Below, piece after piece: positions 41,655 through 50,818 of a stretch of 64,000 nucleotides of DNA (position 1 is its first letter; each line of letters begins with the position of its first letter). The position numbers and the translations under genes are program-made. The DNA is from CAVVJA01 sp963801715. GTDB taxonomy: Bacteria; Actinomycetota; Actinomycetes; Mycobacteriales; Jatrophihabitantaceae. The DNA lies in the NCBI GenBank assembly GCA_963801715.1, contig CAWDGB010000014.1:310001-374000 (forward strand). The letters run 5' to 3'. The notes below the pieces were generated by a model. That model was given only the letters and a program-made list of their open reading frames with translations, did not search any database and was not told the DNA's origin.

Positions 41655-42872
41655 GTGATCCACCGAGCGCCACAGCAGGCCCCGTGGCGCGCTCTCGCGC
41701 TGGCGAGTGCCGCGGCGATCGCCCTTGCCGTGATGGCGCCAGGAGTCTCGGAGGCACTGGATGGGAGTTCGGATCCGGGCTGCCACCCGCGATCCGACGA
41801 TGGGAATTGTCAGCTATCGCAAGCATCCGTGCCTACCGGGCACTCCGGATCTACTCCGAGACCTCATCCGGAGCCGGCGCCGACATCGGGTACCACGTCA
41901 GATAATTCAGCTAATTCTCCGGCCTGGCCGCCGAGTTCGAGATCGCACAAGCCTCCGTCGAAGCCGGCTGGAACGTCGGTACACCGACGGCCGACAGAGC
42001 CCTTACGTCCAGCAACCTCAGCGAGCGCCCCGCCATCATCGTCGCCGCTTCCCTCGACGCCGCTTCGCGCGCCTTCGACGACGGCGCCACCCTCGTCGAC
42101 CGAACCGCCCATCACCAAGGGACTGTCGACGCCCCCCGCGCCGCCGCCGCCGTCGAGTTTCGAGCCGGCACCTTCGACGAGCGAGCCGTCGCCCACTCCG
42201 ACCTCGTCAGAGACTGTGGAGCCGACGCCCAGCGAGCAGCCGACGGTGACCGAATCTGGATCTTCGGCCCCGCCGTCTCCGCCGAGTGAGTCGCCGTCCT
42301 CGCCCGACCAGAGCTGGACACCAACGTCACCATCCACGAACTCGCCGATCCCCGGAGGGCATTCGAGCGGCACACCGCCGGTAGTGGTTCCGCCCCCGAC
42401 GGTGGCGACTTCGACGCCCGTAGCATCGCCAGCACCGACGCCAGGACCGACCCAGAATTCCGGCGGCGCACCGAGCGTCGGCAGCCCCGCCCCCTCGACG
42501 TCACCCGAGCAGAGCGGGACGCCGCCGTTCGCACCTGGAGGACTGACCAACGGGGGTGGTGGTGGGGGAGTAGCGCTGCCCGGAGTCGGGCCGACGCCCC
42601 TACTCGGCGGGGGACTGTCATCCGCACCGGGAGGGGAGATGAGCATGTCTCGCCCGCCAGCGGCCAGCACAAACGGCACCAGAGGTTTTGTCTCGTCGGC
42701 TGCGTCCGTCTCGTCAGGGTTCTCGAGCGCAGCCGACAACCATGCCCTGCCGCCAAGTGCCATTGGCGGTAACGGGACCGCATTGCTCGCGGGCCTCGTC
42801 GCCGTGTTCGCCGTCGCGGTTACCGCTGTGGTTGGCGCTGCGGGAATCCGCAGTTCCCGGCGCCGGTACTGA
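41655..42872 (+). CDS. Secreted Ser/Pro/Thr-rich protein, membrane-anchored
   Basis: A 405-residue protein starting GTG 41655. A signal peptide (RALALASAAAIALAVMAPGV SEA) is followed by about 320 residues dominated by Pro, Ser and Thr, a Gly-rich patch and a C-terminal helix (TALLAGLVAVFAVAVTAVVG) ending in RSSRRRY. The layout fits an envelope stalk or adhesin tethered to the membrane; there is no LPxTG. The opposite-strand frame across 41864-43123 and the alternate sense frames are by-products of the repetitive codons. Function is unknown; the low-complexity region may be O-glycosylated. Confidence 0.7.
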   Translation: MIHRAPQQAPWRALALASAAAIALAVMAPGVSEALDGSSDPGCHPRSDDGNCQLSQASVPTGHSGSTPRPHPEPAPTSGTTSDNSANSPAWPPSSRSHKPPSKPAGTSVHRRPTEPLRPATSASAPPSSSPLPSTPLRAPSTTAPPSSTEPPITKGLSTPPAPPPPSSFEPAPSTSEPSPTPTSSETVEPTPSEQPTVTESGSSAPPSPPSESPSSPDQSWTPTSPSTNSPIPGGHSSGTPPVVVPPPTVATSTPVASPAPTPGPTQNSGGAPSVGSPAPSTSPEQSGTPPFAPGGLTNGGGGGGVALPGVGPTPLLGGGLSSAPGGEMSMSRPPAASTNGTRGFVSSAASVSSGFSSAADNHALPPSAIGGNGTALLAGLVAVFAVAVTAVVGAAGIRSSRRRY

Positions 42873-42905
42873 GTCGAGTCCCAGGCCCTACCAGCGCGGG
42901 CTGGT

Positions 42906-44222
42906 ATGAACACAGGCATGACAACGAGCGGGGTACTGAATCCGGCAGACGAGGTCGTTGACCTGCTCGGTGATCTCATCCGGATCAACACGTCCAACCC
43001 CACCCATCCGGAGCGCCCAGCTGCCGAATGGGTTGCTGAGCGGCTCGCCGAGGTCAATATCGACGCCCAGATCTTCGAGTCCGAACGTGGACGGGCGTCC
43101 GTGGTGGCTCGGGTGGCTGGCACCGATCCGAGCCGCGCTCCGCTGCTCGTTCATGGCCATCTCGACGTCGTGCCTGCAGATGAGGCGGAGTGGTCCGTGC
43201 ATCCGTTTTCCGGAGAGGTGCGCGATGGCTATGTCTGGGGCCGTGGCGCCGTCGATATGAAGGGCATGAACGCCATGACGCTCGCCGTGCTCAGGAACTG
43301 GGCAAGACGCGAGCGGCGGCCGCCGCGAGATATCGTGCTTGCGTTCGTTGCCGACGAGGAGGCGGGTGGGGCGCGCGGCGCACACTGGTTGGTCGACAAC
43401 CACCCTGCGCTATTCGCTGACTGCTCGGAAGCCATCAGCGAGGTCGGCGGATACAGCGTCTCGATCAACAATGACCTGCGGCTCTATCCGATCCAAACCG
43501 CGGAGAAAGGAATCAACTGGCTACGTCTTCGGGCGACGGGCACGCCCAGCCACGGTTCGATATTGCACGATGACAATGCCGTGACGCGGCTCGCTGCCGC
43601 CGTATCCCGAATCGGCACGTACGAGTTTCCCGTGGTCATCACGGACACCGTACGACGCTTCCTCGAACAGCTCGCCGAACTTACCGGGCTCCCCATCGAC
43701 CCGGACAATCCGGAGCCCTCGCTGAGGATGCTCGGAGGCGCCGCGCGCGTCATCGGTTCGACGATCCGCAACACGGCGAATCCGACGATGCTTGCGGCTG
43801 GATACAAGGCCAATGTCATCCCCCGCACGGCGGAAGCCACCATCGACGCCAGATTCCTCCCTGGACATGAACAGGAGCTTCTCGAGACGCTGGACGAGTT
43901 GATCGGTAACGGGATAGACCGGGAGGTCCTGGTCCGGGACATCGCGGTCGAAACCAGCTTCGACGGGGCTGTCGTCGACACGATGTCCGAGGCGTTGCGC
44001 TCGGAGGATTCCGGGGCTCGGCCACTTCCTTATCTGATGAGCGGCGGCACAGACGCCAAGTCGTTCTCCACCCTCGGCATTCGGTGCTTCGGATTTGCGC
44101 CATTGCGACTGCCGCCGGAGCTGGACTTCACCGAGATGTGGCACGGAATCGACGAACGGGTTCCGATCGATGGGCTTCGGTTCGGCGTGCGCGTACTCGA
44201 CCGCTTCCTTTCCCGCTGCTGA
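42906..44222 (+). CDS. M20-family metallopeptidase (DapE/ArgE type)
   Basis: A 438-residue di-zinc hydrolase. The first metal ligands are in LLVHGHLDVVPADEAEW, WGRGAVDMKG supplies the bridging Asp, and FVADEEAGG the catalytic Glu pair. The dimerisation domain begins near TPSHGSIL. Conserved SGGTDAKSF gives the last histidine region (GIDERVPIDGLR). ATG 42906 or 42918 may start it. It occupies the place of Rv2141c (DapE2), which marks the start of the second mycobacterium-like block. Substrate could be N-succinyl-diaminopimelate or another acylated amino acid. Confidence 0.92.
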   Translation: MNTGMTTSGVLNPADEVVDLLGDLIRINTSNPTHPERPAAEWVAERLAEVNIDAQIFESERGRASVVARVAGTDPSRAPLLVHGHLDVVPADEAEWSVHPFSGEVRDGYVWGRGAVDMKGMNAMTLAVLRNWARRERRPPRDIVLAFVADEEAGGARGAHWLVDNHPALFADCSEAISEVGGYSVSINNDLRLYPIQTAEKGINWLRLRATGTPSHGSILHDDNAVTRLAAAVSRIGTYEFPVVITDTVRRFLEQLAELTGLPIDPDNPEPSLRMLGGAARVIGSTIRNTANPTMLAAGYKANVIPRTAEATIDARFLPGHEQELLETLDELIGNGIDREVLVRDIAVETSFDGAVVDTMSEALRSEDSGARPLPYLMSGGTDAKSFSTLGIRCFGFAPLRLPPELDFTEMWHGIDERVPIDGLRFGVRVLDRFLSRC

Positions 44223-44264
44223 GAGCCCGGGCGGACTGTCGTAGACAGGTGGGAGGCTGCCGCC

Positions 44265-45794
44265 ATGCTGTTCGTCGCCGTGGCCGCGGCCTCCGACGAC
44301 GTCGCGGCGGCGTCGGCGCGCACCGCCAAGGTGGCCCGGCTTGCCGCACTGCTGCAGCAATTGTCACCGGCCGAGGCCGCCGTCGCAGTGTCGTGGCTGG
44401 CCGGTGCGCTCACCCAGCGGCAGATCGGCGTCGGCTGGGCGTCGCTGCGAACCGAGCTGCCACCACCGGCGGCGAGCGAAACGCTCACGATCGACGCGGT
44501 CGAGACAACGTTATCCCGTATTGGAGCGCTATCCGGCGCCGGCTCGCAGCGCGAACGGCGGCGGCTGCTGGAAGGGCTGTTCGCCTCCGCAACCGAGCGT
44601 GAGCAGGCTTTCCTGAGACGGCTGCTTAGCGGAGAACTTCGGCAAGGCGCATTGCTCGGGGTGATGGCCGACGCGGTGGCCCGCGGCGCGGATGTGCCGC
44701 TAGCCGATGTGCGACGAGCTGCGATGCTTCGAGGCGATCTTCCGGCCGTCGCCGCCGCGGCGCTGGCCGGCGGACGTTCGGCACTGGCCGACTTCCGGCT
44801 GCAGGTCGGCCGTCCGATCGGACCGATGCTCGCCCAGACCGCGGAAAGTACGCAGGAAGCATTGGCCAGGCTCGGTGGCGAGGCCGGGGTGGAATGGAAG
44901 CTCGACGGCGCCCGGCTGCAGATCCATCGCAGCGGATCGGACATCGGTTTGTTTACTCGCACGCTTGACGACGTGACCGCGCGATTGCCGGAGGTTGTGG
45001 ACTACGTCATCGGCTTGCCAGTCCGCGAGTTCGTCGCCGACGGCGAAGCGATCGCGCTCACGAGGAGTGGCCGACCGCTTCCGTTCCAGGTCACGGCCTC
45101 CCGCGTCGGATCTCGTGATGCCGCTGCCGGGCAGGCGCGAACGCCGCTGACACTGTTTCTGTTCGACGCCTTGCATGTCGACGGCATAGACCTGCTCGAT
45201 GAACCAACCGCCGAACGTCATCGCATCCTGTCCGACGTGGTTCCGGTGGCGAACCGTCCAGACCGGATCGTGACGTCGAATCCCGACGAGGCAAGCCAAT
45301 TCCTCAGCACAACGTTGGACCGTGGCCATGAGGGCGTCATGGTCAAATCGCTCACCGCCCCCTATGAGGCCGGCCGTCGCGGCAGCGGCTGGCTGAAGGT
45401 GAAGCCGGTGCACACGCTCGACCTTGTCGTTCTCGCCGTCGAATGGGGTTCGGGCCGTCGTCGCGGCTGGTTGTCCAACATTCATCTCGGCGCCCGGGAC
45501 CCGGTCACCGGAGGATTCGTGATGCTCGGCAAGACATTCAAGGGCATGACGGACGAGATGCTCGCGTGGCAGACCGAGCGCTTCCTGCAGCTCGCCAGCG
45601 GCCCGACGGACGGCTGGGTGGTGCCGCTACAGCCCCTACAGGTCGTGGAGATCGCTTTCGACGGAGTGCAGCGCTCGTCCCGATATCCCGGCGGGTTGGC
45701 TCTTCGTTTCGCCCGGGTTCTTCGTTACCGAGACGACAAGCCGCCGGAGGAGGCGGACACCATCGATGCCGTTCGGGCGTTCTGCGCGGACTGA
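44265..45794 (+). CDS. ligB: ATP-dependent DNA ligase (LigB-like)
   Basis: A 509-residue ligase. Residues 1-180 form the helical DNA-binding domain; the adenylation domain has the nucleotidyl lysine in EWKLDGARLQIHRSG (motif I), motif III in LFLFDALHVDG, motif IV in HEGVMVKSL and motif V in GWLKVKPV; the OB-fold follows. It seals nicks with ATP and is probably a repair ligase beside the NAD-dependent LigA. It follows the M20 gene by 42 bp. Confidence 0.94.
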   Translation: MLFVAVAAASDDVAAASARTAKVARLAALLQQLSPAEAAVAVSWLAGALTQRQIGVGWASLRTELPPPAASETLTIDAVETTLSRIGALSGAGSQRERRRLLEGLFASATEREQAFLRRLLSGELRQGALLGVMADAVARGADVPLADVRRAAMLRGDLPAVAAAALAGGRSALADFRLQVGRPIGPMLAQTAESTQEALARLGGEAGVEWKLDGARLQIHRSGSDIGLFTRTLDDVTARLPEVVDYVIGLPVREFVADGEAIALTRSGRPLPFQVTASRVGSRDAAAGQARTPLTLFLFDALHVDGIDLLDEPTAERHRILSDVVPVANRPDRIVTSNPDEASQFLSTTLDRGHEGVMVKSLTAPYEAGRRGSGWLKVKPVHTLDLVVLAVEWGSGRRRGWLSNIHLGARDPVTGGFVMLGKTFKGMTDEMLAWQTERFLQLASGPTDGWVVPLQPLQVVEIAFDGVQRSSRYPGGLALRFARVLRYRDDKPPEEADTIDAVRAFCAD

Positions 45795-45858
45795 CGATTA
45801 ATCGGTACCTGACCGGTGGGCAACGCCCGCTGCCGCGCCACGACCCGTGGTCCAGCGA

Positions 45859-46092
45859 TCAGTGAATGAGTCCCGGCAGTGGCAGCAGGTCAGACGCCGG
45901 CCGCGGACGGCGCAGCCAGACTCGCCGGCTGCCGTCCGTATAGCGCAGGACGCGAGCTAACTCCCAGCCGCCGTACTCGGCGTGCAACGAAAGTCGCACC
46001 GCTGCGGAAACCCGGGTGACATCGGCCGGAATCCGCAGCGGCGCGTATTCCCAGTCAGGATCGGCGTCCGCTTCGACGCCCGCTGCCGTCAT
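45859..46092 (-). CDS. DUF5703 family protein
   Basis: A 77-residue protein, DWEYAPLRIPADVTRVSAAV followed by HAEYGGWELARVLRYTDGSR RVWLRR. These match the short actinobacterial DUF5703 family (Y-R/P-x-LP, HAEYG-WEL, Y-DG-R-V-LRR). Function is unknown. It starts ATG 46092 and lies downstream of the RecD-like gene on the same strand, 29 bp apart. Confidence 0.82.
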   Translation of the reverse strand: MTAAGVEADADPDWEYAPLRIPADVTRVSAAVRLSLHAEYGGWELARVLRYTDGSRRVWLRRPRPASDLLPLPGLIH

Positions 46093-46121
46093 AACACGCC
46101 ATTCAACCCCGACAGCCCGGT

Positions 46122-47972
46122 TTACTCCACCGGGCCGGACAGGTTCGGTGGCGCGCAGTCCCGGATCAGCAGCTCGGTCAACCGGGTCCGACGCGGCTGC
46201 GCACCGACCGTTCGTACCGCACGAGCCAGCGCGGAACCCACCGCATGCACGACCGACAGGTGCCGCTGCGCTCGGGTAAGTGCGGTGTACACGAGGGGTC
46301 GAGAAAGCATCGTGACCGACTCGGGCGGCAGCACCACCACAACGCCGGGAAACTCGGAACCTTGGGCCCGGTGCACCGTGATGGCCCAGCCATGCAGCAG
46401 ATCGGCGAGCGCCTTTCCCTTGACTTCGGCTGGCCCGGAGGCGAACTCGACCGTGACCGTCCCGTCCGCGTCGACCTCGGCCACGACGCCGACCTCGCCG
46501 TTGGCGTAGCCGAAGGGCTCTGCTTCCAAATGATTAGCGGTGGCCACCACTCTGTCACCGATATCGAACCGATGACGTCCGTCGCCCGGGTTGAGCTGCG
46601 CCTTGAGCGCAACATTGAGCGCGTGAGTGCCGGCCGGCCCCCGATGAATCGGGGTGACAACCTGAACCTGGTGAGACGGTATCGCCAGGACCCGCGGGAT
46701 CGAGTCGGTCACCAGCTGAGTGACTCGGTGTGCGGCGTCGGCTGATCCGCGGGTAGCCACGACGACGACCTCGCGCGAGGGGTCATTGACAGGTGGCAGC
46801 GTCCCCTCGCGGACGCTCGTCGCCAGCCGGGCAATCGTTCCGCCCTCCGCTTGCCGGTACAGCGTGCGGAGCGGAGTAACCGGAGCGACACCGGAGTCGA
46901 TGACGTCACCGAGCACTCGTCCCGGACCGATCGACGGCAGCTGGGCCGGATCACCGACGAAGAGCAGATGGGTGCCATCCGAGCAGGCGACCAGCAGAGC
47001 GTTCGCGAGCTCGACGTCGAGCATGGACGCCTCATCGACGACCACCACGTCCTCGTCCAGCGGCCATTCGCGATTGCGCGCGAACCCGCCGGTGAAACTG
47101 ACCTCCTCGCCGCGGGTCCGAGGCTGGGCGCCCAGCAGACGGTGCAGTGTCGATGCCGGCGCGCTGCACAACTCCTCCAAACGTTTGGCCGCCCGACCGG
47201 TCGGAGCGGCGAGCGCGACCGACCGACCGGCTCGCTCGGCCAGGGCCACCAGGGCGGCCACGGTGCGGCTCTTGCCGGTGCCCGGCCCTCCGGTAAGCAC
47301 ACTCACCCCGGCCCGCAACGCGTACTCGACGGCCGAGCGTTGCGCTTCATCCAGGTCGAAGGCATCGGTGGACACATCGACCTCGATCGGCCGTCCCGCG
47401 GATAGCAGCCGGGCGATCCCCTGTGCGATGCCGGCTTCAGCATGGGCGTATCGAGATAGCCCGAGCAGCTCTTGGCCATCGCGTCCGGCTGGAATTACGG
47501 ACCCATGTGCCACGGCGGCGTCGACTGCCGCACCTGGCTCACCGGCAGCGAACGGAAGCAGGGCCCCCTCGATGTTCGCCCGCGGGCTCACGGTGTGCCC
47601 GTCGCGGGCTTCGCGCGCGAGCAGAAAGCCCACGAGGGCGCGCGCCCGACGTGGATCGTCGCGGGTGACGCCCGGAATCGCAGCCCGCGCCAGCTGGTCC
47701 GCATCGGCGATGGTGACCCCAGGCACGCCGAGTAGCAGCCAGGGATCCTCCCGCAGCAGTCGGGCGGCGGGCGGCCCAAGCTGGTCATGCAACCGGGACG
47801 CCAGTCGAGGATCGAGCGCGGCCGGGACGAGCAGCTCGACCACCTCGTAGACCGGTGCCGCCGCGAGAAACGAGGACAGCAGGCGCCCGGCGCGGACTGT
47901 GCCGACCTTGGGCAAGGTGGCCAAGTTGGCCGTCGATATGTCGGAGGGCCCACGGATCCCGGCCTCTGCCAA
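46122..47972 (-). CDS. RecD-like (RecD2-type) DNA helicase
   Basis: SF1B helicase of about 616 residues. An N-terminal helix-hairpin-helix region (ANLATLPKVGTVRAGRLLSS F) precedes the ATPase: motif I GGPGTGKSRT, Ia APTGRAAKRL, II VVVDEASMLD, III FVGDPAQLPSIGPG, and the C-terminal AITVHRAQGSEFPGVVVVLP and VYTALTRAQ. RecD2 enzymes are 5'-3' helicases active in repair. The start is TTG 47972; the frame stays open upstream into the aldo/keto reductase gene (LVFVAFCNAGLWPGLGTKLV) and no standard start is found there, so the true N-terminus is uncertain. Confidence 0.88.
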   Translation of the reverse strand: MAEAGIRGPSDISTANLATLPKVGTVRAGRLLSSFLAAAPVYEVVELLVPAALDPRLASRLHDQLGPPAARLLREDPWLLLGVPGVTIADADQLARAAIPGVTRDDPRRARALVGFLLAREARDGHTVSPRANIEGALLPFAAGEPGAAVDAAVAHGSVIPAGRDGQELLGLSRYAHAEAGIAQGIARLLSAGRPIEVDVSTDAFDLDEAQRSAVEYALRAGVSVLTGGPGTGKSRTVAALVALAERAGRSVALAAPTGRAAKRLEELCSAPASTLHRLLGAQPRTRGEEVSFTGGFARNREWPLDEDVVVVDEASMLDVELANALLVACSDGTHLLFVGDPAQLPSIGPGRVLGDVIDSGVAPVTPLRTLYRQAEGGTIARLATSVREGTLPPVNDPSREVVVVATRGSADAAHRVTQLVTDSIPRVLAIPSHQVQVVTPIHRGPAGTHALNVALKAQLNPGDGRHRFDIGDRVVATANHLEAEPFGYANGEVGVVAEVDADGTVTVEFASGPAEVKGKALADLLHGWAITVHRAQGSEFPGVVVVLPPESVTMLSRPLVYTALTRAQRHLSVVHAVGSALARAVRTVGAQPRRTRLTELLIRDCAPPNLSGPVE

Positions 47973-48049
47973 CGCCGGGACCAGCTTGGTACCAAGTCCC
48001 GGCCAGAGGCCGGCGTTGCAGAAGGCGACGAATACCAGGTCTGAATCGC

Positions 48050-49018
48050 TCAGAGGCCGGCCTCCGGGTAGCCAAGCCGTGGTGCCGAGACGTCGTCGAG
48101 TGCTTGGCTGATCTCTTCCGGTAAGTCCAGCAGTTCACAGCCCAGCGCAGCCGTCAGCTGACCCAGTGTGCGCGCCCCCACGATCGGCGCGGTCACGCCT
48201 GGGCGATCGCGCACCCACGCCAGAGCAACCGCGACGGCCGAGGTTGCCAGGCCTTCCGCCGCGATGGATACCGCTTCGACGATTCCGATCGTCGTCGGAT
48301 CTTGGATGGGAGCCAGATGCCGACCGCCGCGTGCCGCCCGCGAGTCCGCGGGCACACCGTCTCGGTACTTGCCGGTCAGCACGCCCCCACCTAGCGGTGA
48401 GAAGGGCAGCACGCCGACTCCCAGCGTGTCACAGGCCGGAAGAACCTCGCGCTCGATGCCTCGGTCCAGCAGGGAATACCGCACCTGATTGGATACGAGA
48501 GGTGACCGCCCAGGTGCGCATCGCTGCCAGGTCGCGGCCTGTGCCGTTCGCCAGCCGGTGAAGTTGGACACGCCGACGTAGCGGACCTTGCCCGAGTGCA
48601 CGGCGGCATCCAGCGCTGCAAGCGTCTCTTCGATCGGCACCTCGTCGTCCGGCACGTGCAGCTGCCACAGGTCGATGTGGTCAATTCCCAATCGCCGCAA
48701 CGACAGGTCCAGCTGGCGCAGCAACGCGCCGCGAGATGCATCGATCATTGCCTGCTCGCCCCGCCAGCGCAGGCCCGCCTTCGTGGCGATGACGAGCTCC
48801 TCGCGCGGAATGACGTCACCGAGCAGGCGGCCGAGGATCTCCTCCGAGCGTCCGGCCGAGTACGAGGTGCCGGTGTCTACCAGCGTGCCGCCGGCTTCGT
48901 GAAACGAGATCAACTGATCAGCGGCGTCGTCTTCGTCCGTCTCGCTACCCCATCGCCAGGTTCCGAGCCCGAGGTGGGAGACGAGCAACCCGCTGCGTCC
49001 TACCCTGCGCTGTTCCAC
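48050..49018 (-). CDS. Aldo/keto reductase
   Basis: A 322-residue NADPH-dependent TIM-barrel reductase. Tetrad residues are the Asp and Tyr in DTGTSYSAGRSEE, Lys in VIATKAGLRW and His in DLWQLHVPDDE; the coenzyme-binding SPLGGGVLTGKY follows. It resembles the Rv2298/YhdN-like group. ATG 49018. Genes of this family commonly flank uppP in actinobacteria, and here it is divergent from uppP. Substrate unknown. Confidence 0.92.
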   Translation of the reverse strand: MEQRRVGRSGLLVSHLGLGTWRWGSETDEDDAADQLISFHEAGGTLVDTGTSYSAGRSEEILGRLLGDVIPREELVIATKAGLRWRGEQAMIDASRGALLRQLDLSLRRLGIDHIDLWQLHVPDDEVPIEETLAALDAAVHSGKVRYVGVSNFTGWRTAQAATWQRCAPGRSPLVSNQVRYSLLDRGIEREVLPACDTLGVGVLPFSPLGGGVLTGKYRDGVPADSRAARGGRHLAPIQDPTTIGIVEAVSIAAEGLATSAVAVALAWVRDRPGVTAPIVGARTLGQLTAALGCELLDLPEEISQALDDVSAPRLGYPEAGL

Positions 49019-49143
49019 GGCACGAACCTATCGGCCCTACAACGGAACATATGGCCAGGCTCTAAGGTAGCCCGCGTGAAACTCGCGTTGAATCGCAGTT
49101 ACGGGGAGCTGGGTGCGGACGTGGGCCGCGTCGGAGTCGGCGG

Positions 49144-50049
49144 GTGACGCTGGTCCATGGGCTCGTAGCGCACCCATTCGCTCTCGCCGCGCCGTCCGGG
49201 AGCGATCTCACTTTCGGACAGGCCGCGGTTCTCGGCATCGTCCAGGGATTGACCGAGTTCCTTCCGATCTCCTCGACGGCACATCTGCGCATCGTGCCGG
49301 CGCTGCTCGGGTGGCCGGATCCGGGCGCTGCGTTCACCGCGGTGATCCAGCTCGGCACCGTCACTGCGGTCGTGCTGTACTTCTGGCGAGAGTTGTTGCA
49401 GGTCGTGGCGGCGTGGGCGGTTGGAGTCGCGTCCTGGGTATTCCGGAACCTCGATCAGTCGGTCCGCGGCACGCTGGAGTATCGGATGGGGTGGTACCTC
49501 ATTCTGGCCACGATTCCGATCAGCGTGGTCGGCCTTGTCTTCAGTAACCAGATCGAAACCGGCGCCCGCAACCTGTGGCTCATCGCCGTTGTCATGATCG
49601 CCCTTGCCGGCGCCCTGTACCTCGCCGAACGGATCGGCACCCGAAGCCGCGGCGAGGAGCAGCTGAACACGACGGACGCGATCGCTGTCGGCGGGGCCCA
49701 GGCGCTCGCGGTAATTCCGGGTGCCTCGCGATCCGGCACGACCATTACCGCCGGGCTGTTCCGCGATCTCGACCGCCCGACGGCCGCCCGGTTCTCGTTC
49801 CTGCTCTCGGTGCCTGCCGTTGTCTTGTCCGGCGCTTATGAGGCTCGCAAGGTCGGTGAACGGGGCGGCCCGGGGCTCGGTGTCACGCTGCTCGCTACGA
49901 CCCTCGCGTTCATCGTGGGATTCGCGTCGATCGCCTGGTTTATGCGATGGATGGCGCGGCACAGCACGTACCTGTTCATCTGGTATCGAGTTGCGGTCGG
50001 CACCCTGCTGATCGTGCTGCTGTCCATCGGCACGATCGACGCGACCTAA
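49144..50049 (+). CDS. uppP: Undecaprenyl-diphosphate phosphatase
   Basis: Membrane phosphatase recycling undecaprenyl pyrophosphate to the lipid carrier for peptidoglycan; linked to bacitracin resistance. About eight membrane helices. The two catalytic repeats are GIVQGLTEFLPISSTAHLRI (Glu-rich (E/Q)x4E region) and ALAVIPGASRSGTTITAGLF (PGxSRSGxT). GTG 49144, 301 residues. It corresponds to Rv2136c. Its stop overlaps the next start (TAATG). Confidence 0.95.
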   Translation: MTLVHGLVAHPFALAAPSGSDLTFGQAAVLGIVQGLTEFLPISSTAHLRIVPALLGWPDPGAAFTAVIQLGTVTAVVLYFWRELLQVVAAWAVGVASWVFRNLDQSVRGTLEYRMGWYLILATIPISVVGLVFSNQIETGARNLWLIAVVMIALAGALYLAERIGTRSRGEEQLNTTDAIAVGGAQALAVIPGASRSGTTITAGLFRDLDRPTAARFSFLLSVPAVVLSGAYEARKVGERGGPGLGVTLLATTLAFIVGFASIAWFMRWMARHSTYLFIWYRVAVGTLLIVLLSIGTIDAT

Positions 50050-50738
50050 TGTCCACCGTCTTGCTCGTGCGTCACGGGCTCACTCGGTTGACCGGGCAGG
50101 TGCTGGCGGGTCGTGCCCCGGACCTGCATCTCGATGATCGAGGCCGGGCGCAGGCCGGGGCGGTCGCGGGTCAGATCGCCGTGCTGCCGCTCGCCGCCGT
50201 TGTATCCAGCCCGATGGAGCGGTGCGTAGAGACCGCTGAAACGATCATCGCTGCGCAACGCGCCGCCGGGCGCTCACCGCAGTGGCATATCGACGAACGA
50301 CTGACCGAGTGCGACTACGGCGAGTGGACCGGACGCGGCATTCAGGAGCTGGCCAAGGATTCGCTCTGGCGAATAGTGCAAACACAGCCGGCCGCAGCCC
50401 GCTTTCCGGGCGGGGAGAGTCTCGCTGAGGTCTCCGCGCGGGCGGTGGCGGCCGTGCGGGATTGGGACGCTCGACTCGGAAGCACCGCGGTCTGGGTGGT
50501 CTGCAGTCATGGCGACCCGATCAAAGCGGTGATCGCCGACGCTCTAGCGCTGCACCTCGATCAATTTCAGCGCATAGCCGTGGATCCGTGTTCGGTGTCA
50601 GCTATTCGGTACGCCGCTGCTCGTCCGCTGGTGGTGCGCGGTAACGACATCGGGGGCGACCTCACTGCTCTAGCCCCGGCCCCGCGCCGCCGTAGCGGCC
50701 GGAACCGACCCTCGGAAGGAGAGCCCAACCGGCAGTGA
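50049..50738 (+). CDS. Histidine phosphatase (MSMEG_4193/Rv2135c family)
   Basis: A 229-residue histidine-phosphatase-fold protein. The catalytic motif is LLVRHGLTRLTG and the second His is in VVCSHGDPIKAVI; PMERCVETAETI carries the substrate arginines. MSMEG_4193-type proteins hydrolyse small phosphates; the true substrate is unclear. It is coupled to uppP by a one-base overlap and precedes DUF3090 in the same conserved cluster as Rv2135c. Confidence 0.9.
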   Translation: MSTVLLVRHGLTRLTGQVLAGRAPDLHLDDRGRAQAGAVAGQIAVLPLAAVVSSPMERCVETAETIIAAQRAAGRSPQWHIDERLTECDYGEWTGRGIQELAKDSLWRIVQTQPAAARFPGGESLAEVSARAVAAVRDWDARLGSTAVWVVCSHGDPIKAVIADALALHLDQFQRIAVDPCSVSAIRYAAARPLVVRGNDIGGDLTALAPAPRRRSGRNRPSEGEPNRQ

Positions 50739-50818
50739 CTGCACTCGCTGTGGAGCCTCGATCGTCGTAACTGCGCTCGCTGCGGTGCACACTCGCGCCG
50801 GATAGGCTGGATTGCGCT

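Noticed and set aside
41864..43123. 419-codon minus-strand frame over the secreted protein
   Set aside because: It is the antisense of a Pro/Ser/Thr-rich coding region; its Gly/Val-rich translation and lack of a start signal show it is not real.
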